A DNA stretch of 64,000 nt from Neodontobutis hainanensis (taxonomy: Eukaryota; Chordata; Actinopteri; Gobiiformes; Odontobutidae). The stretch is from positions 16,983,001-17,047,000 of the forward strand of contig JALDNG010000022.1 of NCBI GenBank assembly GCA_024349245.1, in the 5' to 3' direction. This document shows, piece by piece, positions 1 through 11,000 of this stretch (the stretch's first letter is position 1; every line of letters starts with the position of its first letter). The notes under the pieces were generated by a model. The model worked only from the letters and a program-made list of their open reading frames with translations, was not told the DNA's origin and did not search any database. Position numbers and translations under genes: made by a program.

Positions 1-889
1 CGTGATGAAACTGAACAGTATTCCCAGGGGAATTCATTACAGGGAGAGCGCCAGTGCCCATCCCCTCCACTGCCCCGGCCAAGAGGGATTTAGGCGCCCC
101 CTGAGAGTCGAACAGGAAGCCAGGGGACCGAGTGAGGGTGTGTCCGCGGAGGGGGAGGGAGCACAGGGGGGGACCAGACCATAAACACTCGGCTAATGAC
201 CTCAAACACGCCATTAACACAGTGGAAATTAACACCAAGGTACAAGAGCCAGACACCGGTGGCAAAAAGAGTGGTTTGTTCAGAACCTCAGATTATAATG
301 ACCCATCTTTCAACATTTGTATAAAAAAAGTCTCGCACAAAATCGTTCCTCTAATTAAGTCTTTTAACTGTTTTTCCACAAGGTATTCCTGATATTCAGA
401 AGAAAAAAAGTGCTCTGTATTGTACACTTGGGAAAAAAGTGTATAAAATCAATATTTCTGAAGCAATTATACAGAGCTGTGTGCCAGCTTTTTTTTTTTT
501 TTATACGTGAGGATTTCAGAGCTCATTAAGAGAAATGTAAAAAACAATCCAGAATAGTGCTCTGGTCAAATGTAAGTGTGTATAAAATGTTTTGTTGCTT
601 TATAAAATAAACAAACCAACTTTTCAAACCCTAACCCCAACCCTAAAACACAGCTGGTTTTAATAGTTATAGTTTCTGAAGGGGCTTGTCTTAAATCCTC
701 CTATGGAGCTAATACTGTTGGTTGTTCATCTGTTTTTTTGTTGTTAACCGAGATGTATCTTTGTTTTGGAGAATTTAAAAGCGCACCTGTAAAAATCACA
801 CTCATGTACGGTAGCCCTGCAGAGACATGCCGTTAAAATGCTGGGACTAAATGATGCTCTGAAGTTCGTCCTAACACTAAGGACAACAC
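1..889. other. downstream flank without a recognised gene
   Basis: Bases 40-180 are GC-rich; the remainder is AT-rich. Two short overlapping frames near the start resemble no known protein. A telomere-like CCCTAA run lies at 628-646. Nothing else is supported. Confidence 0.5.
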
Positions 890-913
890 TCACACAGAGT
901 TGACGTGGTAAGC

Positions 914-928
914 TTTATTGAATTTATT
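914..928 (-). terminator. candidate distal poly(A) signals, two AATAAA
   Basis: Two canonical hexamers three bases apart on the minus strand (928-923 and 919-914), about 3.1 kb after the stop. The doubling makes this the better candidate for the main 3' end. Confidence 0.4.
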
Positions 929-1267
929 GGCATACAAAGCAAAAATGACGAGGGTCTTTAATTTGACATGAAATGTTAAAAACATGAAAAGCTTACTTAT
1001 ATTTTACGTTTGGGAAACCCCTCAAGTGTCAAGCATCAAGTTCAAAAAAACAAAACACAGCCAATGTAAAAAGCTGGGACACAGGACAACACTGCGGTAA
1101 AGTACATCAAGCAAGGGCCCTTCCTGTCTATGGTCCTCAAAGTGACTTCAGAAAATAAACTACTGTAAACATACAGTATCTAAACACAACCTGACTCTGC
1201 ACTGCACCAAACAGGTGAGAGGCACGGTTTTAAAGTTATTTTCTTACATACTCACCCAAAAATACAG

Positions 1268-1279
1268 CCTGGGTTTGTT
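1268..1279. repeat. target-site duplication, left copy
   Basis: CCTGGGTTTGTT, identical to 1675-1686 on the far side of the SINE. Confidence 0.85.
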
Positions 1280-1674
1280 CATTCATTCATTTTCTACCGC
1301 TTTGTCCCGTTAGGGGTCACGGGTGACTGGAGCCTATCCCAGCAGCTTTGGGCCTGAGGCAGGGTACACCCTGGACAGTGGCCAGTTAGTCGCAGGGCTA
1401 ACATTTAGAGACAGACAGTGACAGACAACCATTCACTCTCACATTCATTCACTAGGGACACTTTAGAGTTGCCAATTAACCTGAACATACATGTCTTTGG
1501 ACGGTGGGAGGAGCTGGAGTACCTGGAGAGAACCCACGGTAACACGTGGAGGACATGCAGACTCCTCACAGAAAGACCGGAGTCGGCCGAGAATGTTTGA
1601 GTCGGCCGGGTTTTGAACTCACGACCTTCTTGCTGTGAGGCAGGAGTGCTAACCACTCTGCCACGTGCACCCTA
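1280..1674 (-). mobile_element. tRNA-headed SINE with 12-bp target-site duplication
   Basis: The element reads on the minus strand. Its head at 1674 has an A-box-like TGGCAGAGTGG (1663-1653) and a degenerate B box around GAGTTCAAAACCC (1620-1608). A conserved fish-repeat body follows, ending in a GAAAATGAATGAATGAA tail of the type seen in L2-like tails. Identical 12-bp direct repeats CCTGGGTTTGTT flank it at 1268-1279 and 1675-1686, which is the mark of target-primed insertion. The family name is not assigned. Confidence 0.85.
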
Positions 1675-1686
1675 CCTGGGTTTGTT
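1675..1686. repeat. target-site duplication, right copy
   Basis: CCTGGGTTTGTT, identical to 1268-1279. Confidence 0.85.
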
Positions 1687-2960
1687 TGGTTTTTAAAAAG
1701 GTGCGATGTGTAAATGAGGAACACTTGTGGTATTAGCAGAACTAGCTGCAGGTAAATACTGCAGTTTTAGAAGGACGTAGGTTTCTATAATGTAAGTATC
1801 TAAAAGGCTGCGTCGAAACAAATACATTTTCATTTGAAAACCCTGCAGTAAACACGCTTGTCCTATTAGCGCTTTAGAATTTACAACTGTGTAATAAACA
1901 GGTTGTCAAGATTGCAACTTTTTATATCATTTTGGGCATTGTAGCTAAAGCTAGTGACTGAATAGATACAGAGGCCAGTATTTAAACCATGATGGCTTTT
2001 GATGTGGATATGTGTTTTACTAAATGAGCCTCAAAGGAAGCCATAAAAGAACAAATAAACGATGAAGATGAAGATGAGCAGGAAACAAAAGTGCGTTGAT
2101 GGGGTTTTTATGAAGATTCAAAAAATGGTGGGAGGTTTAAGCTGTATGTTTTTGTTTGTCTTGTTTTATGATTGGTTGTTGCATTAGGGATGTCACTAAG
2201 TGTCTCAAGTGGAACACTGCTTCAACTCAAAATCAACGCTCAGGTCGTCAGGTTCATGTTGCTTGTTCCCTGACATTAGCATTAGTTTATCTAACAGCAT
2301 TTGCCCATCCTGCCTCACAACAACACGACCGTGGCATTTACTAAACTGAAATAGAAATTTGGTTTGAGCAGACCTAAACCCCTGAGTAGAGTGGACACTA
2401 AACAAGCTATACTTGTATTTTATACTATACAGACGTTCATGTAGAGGACAGTAAACATTCAGAGAACTAAAATGGGACGCGAGCAAAGCAAGGCTCCATA
2501 GAAACTATAACACTTTCAATGTTAACCAGAAAAAAATAACTTACTTAGGCTTTGAATGTGACAAAAGCACATAAAAAGCATTGCAAAAAAAAAAAAGAAA
2601 CATGAACTTTTAAACTGGTTAACGGGGAATTATGATAAGTAAAAAGCATTCATAAGCCACTGCACAAGCGTATAATAATCTATAACTATGACAGTACTCT
2701 AACGTCTGTGTATATCGAAGTGTGTGAGTGTAAACCAGTGGAAGTCAGTGCTGGTCACGTGGGACCCACTGGAGTAAACTGCACAAATAGCATTATCATC
2801 CCATCTCTGAATGAACAAAGGTAAATCTAGAGGAACTCCTTCACTATGTACAATCAAAAAAAAAAAAAACGAGACCCACTGCTTCTTGTTATTCTCAAAA
2901 CAAGTCTTAATTAACCCGATATATATAAAGATACCTTCTGTAGATATAGAAACTTGTCAT

Positions 2961-2966
2961 TTTATT
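2961..2966 (-). terminator. candidate proximal poly(A) signal AATAAA
   Basis: A canonical hexamer on the minus strand about 1.1 kb after the nek7 stop. Such hexamers are frequent in AT-rich DNA, so use is unproven. Confidence 0.3.
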
Positions 2967-4062
2967 CCTTTGTTATCTTATGTGAGGCTGTCACAATGAT
3001 AAAAAATAAGGCCAGTAAATGATTGCATCTTATAATAATGTCTTGGTAACTTAAATTTCTGACTTAGTGATAATTTTCCGACGTTTAAATCAAGAGTCAT
3101 TGTTTTGAGAAAACCTTCCAATATTTAAACTTATTAGACATTTTAAAAAACTATCCCGGCCAGCCATCCATATTCTTTTTCAATTCTTCACAAAGAATTA
3201 GTCTGTTCTTGTGGATTTGAGTTGAATTTCCAGAGGGCCAATGAACGCAGAATAAACTGCCTCTGGACGCATTGAATAGACCTACAACAAATCAGAAAAT
3301 CAAAGCAATGCATAAAAGTCTGCCCCATTTTTAGACAAACGTCTTCAAATCTCATTGTATTAAGTGGAAAGGACTGTCACTCAGACGGGAACATGACTAT
3401 GGCTGGCCACACTACGAGGACAGAAAGACTTTTGGGATGAAACACTGCAAACTTACACAGCAACATACAAACAATGGGCTGACATGAACAAATTCAGACA
3501 GAATTCAATGGACTATAATGGACGATTCCTGCCTTCTATGCTGAACTGAGGAAAAGCTTTGGTGTTTAGCCTAAACTCCTTCAAAAACAGTGGCACCTGA
3601 TACACTGTGAAGTCTACATTCAGAGTGTTTTGGTGAAACTAGTCTAGTCTACCATCTAAATGATCCTCCCCTTTCTAATACATTCATTTGACATGGACAC
3701 CCTGCCAGCTTTGCAGCACCGGGGTAAAAAGTGCAACGCTTCAACACTTTATCCATCATTAACACTCTGTTCTGCCTTAGTTTTTCTGCCACTGAATAAA
3801 AACGTATAACTTTACTACTTTCCAGAATCTGTTTAAAACGAAAAAAAAAAAAGACTAAACATATTTTCTCGACAAAGCCTACTTCTCTAATATATCCCAA
3901 TAATCTCATTATGAGTCATGTCACGTACCACCAGTTAGCGAATAAAATATTTCTAACAATAAGCTGTTACAGTCTAAAAGTTGAGAGATGTGTACAACTA
4001 AAGTCCAGCCTAAAAAAAGCAAACGAGGAGGATTATGTGCTCTACCAGCTTCAGCTCGGGGC

Positions 4063-4173
4063 TTAGCTGCCCTGCTTCAAGCTCTGCATGTGTTTGGCCA
4101 GGTCGTACACATAGGTAATGTCTGGCCTCTTCTCCGGGTCGGGGTTGATGCACATGTCTATCAGGTTTCGGAG
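4063..4173 (-). CDS. nek7: nek7 coding exon 9, C-terminus and stop
   Basis: The acceptor is CTTGTCTCTCCAG. The exon has 36 codons (268-303), then TAA at 4065-4063: LRNLIDMCINPDPEKRPDIT, then YVYDLAKHMQSLKQGS. The NPDPEKRPD stretch closes the kinase C-lobe. The last ten residues differ from the human tail (KRMHACTASS), as is common at NEK C-termini. Confidence 0.95.
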   Translation of the reverse strand, partial: LRNLIDMCINPDPEKRPDITYVYDLAKHMQSLKQGS

Positions 4174-5029
4174 CTGGAGAGACAAGGAGCAGAAGAAAGA
4201 AGGTTGAGACAAAAATATTAAATTAAATTCAATACATCATTGTTTATATTAAGCTAATTTTGGACAGAAGTAAATTCAGTTTATTTTGTATTTGTACAAT
4301 CACCTAAAAATAACAATGCAATGTGATACCTTGAACCCTGAATTGGTAGTTTTTATAAATAACCATATCAGCCATAACATTATCACAGGTAAAGGCAAAG
4401 ATTTTGTCCGTGGTTGATTTGTTGGAAGGACTACATTTGGCAACTTTGACAAAGACCATCTCCAAAATGCTCAGTTTCAAGCTAAATGTGCAACAATGCA
4501 ATCCTAAAAAACACAAGGGCTATTTACCTATCTCCATGGCATTTGACCATCTTATTCAGGTTCCAGGTTAGTTCTTTGATTCTCTAAATTTTCTAGGACA
4601 TGTGGAAACCCTATATTAAGCACATCTTAGTTTGTGAATATTTAACCAATGAATACAACAAACAAAGACCATCTAAACGTACAGTTAAAACCCAGCACAA
4701 AGAGACCTGTACTAATCAGTTATTGGTTTGCTGAAATGATTTCCACCCAGGGCCTGCCACACACATCCATGCGTTCACAGAGCTGCCACTCGCTTGCCAT
4801 CCGCAGACAGCAGTTCCACTTGAAGCCGAGCGAAGCAGTTGATGGGAGCAGATAGATAGACAGGCTCGCAGGCACAACCGCCAGCACCATCATTAAAAAA
4901 AGAAGAAAATAAAAGATGGAGAGGGGGAAAAAGAAGAAAAACACATCTATTCAAGGTCGCTATGGTAACTGTCTGCCGACTTCCTGGCCGCTGTTGCGTG
5001 GCACCGACTTGGACAAATTCTCGTCAACC

Positions 5030-5093
<64 letters not shown>

Positions 5094-8000
5094 TGAGCCT
5101 GAGTTTTGAGGATGTAAAAAGGTAAAAGTGAGGTGGAGATGCAAATGCAGACAGTCTGAGAATTAGTCGCCCAGAATGGAGATGGTGGGGCGGTTTTGAG
5201 GAAGGGGGGGGTAGCACGCTGACGAGATGCAGATATGTAAAATATTCATGCGCTTCTTTGCATGGCGAGTGGGGCGCGGAGTGTCAGGTGGAAAAGGGGG
5301 GGGGAAGCGTAGACGAAGATGGTTAAATGACACAACAAAGATGAGCAGCTGACAGTTTGCTGCCGATCCTTCAGGAGCATTGTTTACATCCAGACAGGCG
5401 CTGCAGGCACCCCCCCTCATCACCAGTTCTCCGTCGCCCTGTCTCCCGCTCTATCATTCCCGCTCTCCTCCGCTTTGTCTCCCTTTCTCCGGGAAAGGGG
5501 GTGACATGTGGGGCAACGCGCGAGCTCGACGTGCCGGAGAAGTTCTGCTGTAATAAATATACTTGCATATTTTCAAATGCAAGTGTTCTAAAAAAAAAAA
5601 CACAAACGGATAAGTGAAGGAAGCTTGAAACACCTCACAATTAGCCTTTGTCAACCCAATGAGATAAACAGCACAGTCGAGTGAAAGCGTCTCTCAGTGG
5701 GGTTCGGTCTTTGAAACCTGGGACAGTTGGATGAAGCCTAAAGTAGCCACTGTGGAGTTGTGTGCACAGACGCTGCCAGCTACGAAAGCCACAGACATGA
5801 CAAAAACAAAATAAATTGGACACTTCTTTGCTTTAAAAGACCATTCCGATAACTTTTGAGACATTTTTACCACTCCATTCTTCCAAACAAGTGGCTCTCC
5901 TCGAGTCTGTCTCCCGCTCGGCGTTAAAACCAGGACAACAGTAATTAATGCAGACTTGATGTTTACTGTGATGGATTACACAACTTTCATAAGTCTGCGA
6001 CGAGATTTCCAGTCGGTTTGAATAAATGGAAACAAATGAATGTCTGAAACAGTGGAATAAATGCATCTAAAGTAGGCCTGGGCGATAAAACAATAGGAAG
6101 ACTTCATCAGTGACTTCATCAATAGTAATAAGAACAACAAGGACGGCTGGTATAAATGAGCTATAGCTGGAACTATAATAATGTAGTGTTACAAATACAA
6201 AAACTTAAAAAAAACGGGTTCAACAAATACTGACCATTCACATTTAAAAGAGTTTAAACTCCTCACTGGACACAGAGTTTAAACTCCTCACTGGTTTTAA
6301 ATCACAAAAATATCACCAAAACCCCCAAAATAAGACAATAAATAAATCTAAATAAATAATAATTATTCATTTATTAATTTTTTTTTAACTGTGCTTTGGT
6401 GCGGACTGAATTGGAGAAGCATCGCTCTCTTCTTGTTCGTTTGCTCATTGTTGTAATTGTTTTAGATTTTTTGTCTTGATGCCATTCGTGATTGACAGGT
6501 GTGAAGGCCCTCCCCCTTGGTTAACAGAGCGCTGGGGCGACATTTATTGGGGCTACTTGTGTTTGTGGATATTCATGGTAACACTGGCCTTCAGTATTAG
6601 TCTTGAGAGAGATGGACGGAGAAGTGACAGAAAGAATACCACGCAATTCCATTAGCATTAGCCTCACTTGATGCATTTAGCACTAGCATCAGAAAGGTCA
6701 TCGCTGAGAGCTTCTTTTGAAAATCATAAAGTAAGATTAATATTTCTCTCTTTTGTTCTCTTGTTAGTCCTTTATTAATTGACCTTTTTGCTGCCATTAC
6801 CTTGTTTGTTTGATAAAGATGTTACAGTATCCTTTAAAAGATATTCTGTTCATTTAGACTTTGTCCTTTAGTGTTTCTAAAGTTCCAAGTCATTTGTGAG
6901 AAGAGTTTGTTTGGCATCACTCTGATCCTTCTCACTTGTGTGATAAAGCACAGCGCTGCTTTAAACTAATGTTGTTTAATGCATTTGTTTAACCATCCAC
7001 TGACCACTGTACTTTAACGTAAATGCTTGAACATAAACAAATATAAATACAAGGCTGCTTTAAAGAGTGAAGAATGTTGGATTTTCTTTTAAGTGGGACC
7101 ATGCCAGCTTATGAAAAAAAAAAGTTTTCCAGGCCTAATTATAAGCACGATTTGCAAAGTAGTTAACTATGATGTAAGAGGCCAAAGAAACTTAACAAAA
7201 ACTCTAAAATGATCCCTTACCACGCAGGTACTAACAGTTAACCCCGTAGTGCCACAGGAACGTAATTAACAATAATTAAAGCATCAATCATCGGCAAATA
7301 CGTGTTCAAAGTGCCAACTAGGACGAGTGCATTCAGCCTGTTGATTTCTAAGTACATGTGTGAGTTGTGTGTGTTTGCTTGGACTTAATAACTTTAAAAG
7401 GAAGAGACAGGAATGTTAGCAAAAAATGCCACCCACACAAAGAGGGCATGCAAATTCAAAGCCGAGCGCATTCACCCAGCGATCAGCACCAATCAGCGCC
7501 GAGGAGATCTTTAACCGCAGCCCGACTACATTACATCTCCGAGCAGGGAGACGTCTACACCGACTTACAGCAGATGATTTAACATTTAGTAAAAGGAAAC
7601 ATGACACTGTAGCTTATTTAGCGTTACCCCACTGTGTACCATGCCCAGATGCTTTTGATATATGCATTTAATTTTCAGACGGTTAAAATCATAGCTGGTC
7701 TTTTGATCACAGGGTAAGATCATACAGTACTGGAGCTCAGACGGTCGAATGGACTCAGTTTACATATTAAAAAAAAGAACTTTATTAGTCAGTGCATGTA
7801 AAAATCAGTGTTTTGGCACAGGAAGGAAACGCTTGGGGACGTTAGAAGAAAAGCTGGCCACCATTGTCACTTAAATTATAAACAGGAACCCACTTATGCT
7901 GCAGTGTTGGAGGATTTAGGTGCATCTATTTGGTGAAAATATCAATATCCATTTGTGTATAACCTTTAGTCTATGGAAACCTATTTAGTTAACAATTATA

Positions 8001-11000
8001 AGTTATTTATTGGACTCTTTGGTGTTTAATTAAGAAGTGCTTACCTTTCACTTTCACTTTACACGGCACAATATTTCTGTCTTAATAACCAACCTGGTGC
8101 TATGGGATCTATTGTATATTATTTACTGTTAACATTTGATGCTGTTTGATTGGCATCTGCGGCAGGCATTAAACAAATCTACCTCATAATCAGTTTTTAC
8201 CCAAAATCCAATGCTTCAAGTGAACAGTACAGAGGCTAATATTAATATAGCAGAGTGGGTCACTGACGTAAAATGAGGTTTCCTCCATTTCTGTTCAAGT
8301 TTGAGGCAATTGTTGCTACATTAACTGGGCTAATCTATATTTACAGTAACTCTTACCTTAACTGTATTAACTCTCCCTCCCTGCAGTGATTTAAGAGAGA
8401 CACATTTGTATTTATGCTTTGTATCTTGTTTATCACAATGATATGTATTTTGTTTTAAAATCTTAGATAAAAAGGTAGCTTATATGAAAAAGAAATTAGC
8501 TTTAGGCATTTTAGCATCAGTGAGTTTCTTTTAAGTTCAATTATTATAGAAGTACAACCAAGATGGCGACGTCAAGAAAAAAGTGAATGAGAACAGTTTG
8601 TAGGTTTTTTTTAACGGCAGTGGCTCACCTTTTCTTCGCTCACTTAACCTAAATGGGATAGAAATCTGACTGAGACAAGAATTTGCTGAGAGAAATAACT
8701 TTATTTTAAACTAGATCCCACTGTTCATAGCAGTGTTGAAATCTGTACCTGAATGTAAACTATAACTACGCTAAAGCTAAAACCTCAAGATATCAAGGCA
8801 TGATTTTCTTTTATTACACCGGCCAATTTGTCATTACAGTAACAGGGGACTAGCGCAGTACTTACCTCCTCTGAGTAGTGATCTGAGGGAAGTGGGGGGT
8901 AGTCACACTGTTCTATCTTCTTACAAAGAGAGTAAAGATTCATCTTATCCCCATAGAAAGGACTCTGCAGGGCCGCCATCTGAGACAGAAAGATGAGAAG
9001 AAACAGGTCAGTCCCATTCTCAACAGGTAATATACTGCAAAGTCGACACGCTAATGTTTTTACTGCAGCCGTTGCACTGCACTTCTCTGGATGTGTCTGC
9101 TTATTACCTTTTGTGAGTCACAGGAAAGATTTATAATGGTGTAGACAAAAAGTAGCATCATTAGAACATACAGTCAGTAGTATTTCTAATGTTGTGGTCA
9201 GATGGTCTTGTCTTGCATCCATCCTTCTAACCCCTAACCCAGCCCTAACCTACTTAAAGTTTAAGTTAAAGAACTTCAACCTATTCATATCCATCTGCAA
9301 CATGTTTAAATCCACTTAAAACCTGTTAGGCTCAGGTTAAAACACTGTCCAAATCCAGTTTAAAGTAGGTAAAAACTGTTTTTACCTGGTTAAGGCCGGA
9401 GATTAACTACTCAAAACACCTCTTAACACCTTTTAATCTGTTCAAGCCCACATTTGTTCCACTTTAAACAACTTTTAACCTGTCCTAATCCAGTTCTAAC
9501 CAAGTTAAAACATTTTAAATTGGTTAATGTCTGTGTTAAAGCAAAAATTAAAGCCAATCTAAACCTGGTTATACGCCTTTTGAAGTGTTTAAAAGGTCTT
9601 GGTCAAATCAAATCCTGATTTAAAACCATTTTAACTCTGTCTCTGTGTTTTTAATCAAGACCGGCCAAAACCGCAACTTGTTCATTTGTCCATTCATTCA
9701 TTCATTCATTCATTCATTTGAGGTTTGGACCTGGTCTAAGACTGGGTGGTTAGCACTCCTGCCTCACAGAAGGTCCCGGGGTCGATCCAGTTTACTGTAC
9801 CACCAATAAGATGTACAATAGTCCCCAATCTCTGCAATTTTCTATGTTTGGTTTTGGTCTTGATCCCTAAAATCTTGTTGTTGTCTTTGTCTTGAGTTAC
9901 TCTGAGTCCTGGTCATTTTATTAACTGTAGTGGATGGTTATTGGATATTACTGTATACATTTTAGTAATCCCAAACAGAAAATGTGAAGCCTTGGATTGT
10001 GTGTTTTTGTTTGTTTTGCAACAGTGAAAATGAACAGCCGGGAGTGCAGTGAGCTTGAGCGGAGAAGGGAGCAGGAAAAACAAGAGAAGTGAATTTTTCA
10101 GTTCGGTGGAGCAGTGAGAAAAATGTATGCTGTGGAAACTAAACGCAAGCAACCGCAGCTCGGAGAACGCACAAGTTAAACTGCGAGGAGTGAAAGGACA
10201 ATGAGGCCACTGCTGGTGCCACGCCACTGGCACCGTTTGTTTTTTGTGACTTATTACATTGAGTTATATAGATTATTAGAGAGATCTGAACATGGCATGT
10301 TTTGAGGCATTTCTCTTTTAATTTCATACTGTGAGCCTAATTGGACATTCAGTGTACAGTGTGTAGAGTTTAAGCAGTCGAAAAACAAATGTCAGGGATA
10401 TTTCATATTAAACCTGGCCAGCTTTCATAATTCTTATATCTATTAGATATAAATAATTAGTCTGGTACCGCTTGGTTTGATTTCCAGGAGGCTGAACAAA
10501 GACATTAAACCAATCAGCATCAAGGGTAAAGTACATTGGCAGGGACCAATAAAATTTTTGAAAACAAACAACCAATCAGAAAAAAGTGTCACTTTTAGAC
10601 GATTATGATTAGTTAGTTGTATTGAGTTTAATGGAAATGCCACTAACTTCAGTTTTTATTTAAGGCTCTCTTCAGCCAGAATTGAATTAAAATGTTCAGT
10701 TATAACTGTAGAACATATCAGCTTTTGTTTTCACTAGAAATGAAAGCGATTCACTTTTTAAGAATATGAGACAATAATTTGGTGAGTAGACAATGATGAA
10801 CATATATTTATTTTATTTGAATAACGAGTGAAATGAGTGAAATGAGTAATCTGTTCAGTAATTGTGCTCAAACTAAGAAAGAAGCACTAAAAAATAAGAT
10901 CCCAAAATGGTATAGTTAGCTTGCATTCAAAGCAGGGAAAAAGAGGACACTGTGCTGTATGTTATAAATATTGTGACCAAGACATGAAAGACTATTATTT

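Larger units (their letters stand above)
890..4062 (-). other. nek7: nek7 3' UTR, probable extent
   Basis: No further coding exon is seen below the stop. Minus-strand AATAAA signals occur at 2966-2961 and, as a close pair, at 928-923 and 919-914. A transcript using the first would have a UTR of about 1.1 kb; one using the pair about 3.1 kb. The longer form would include the SINE at 1280-1674. The ends are inferred from signals only. Confidence 0.5.
4174..8865 (-). other. nek7 intron 8
   Basis: This 4.7-kb GT-AG intron has a (TG)n microsatellite at 5032-5090 and a more GC-rich, CpG-containing island around 5160-5550. A short direct repeat is at 6249-6294, and a GGGCGATA fish-repeat fragment near 6070. 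No exon or RNA gene was seen in the rest. Confidence 0.7.

Noticed and set aside
4947..5217. Frames with poly His-Thr or Cys-Val
   Set aside because: Translation of the (TG)n run at 5032-5090.
8785..8979. Apparent small protein starting MAALQSPFYG
   Set aside because: This is nek7 coding exon 8 read past its donor; the Met is internal to the kinase.
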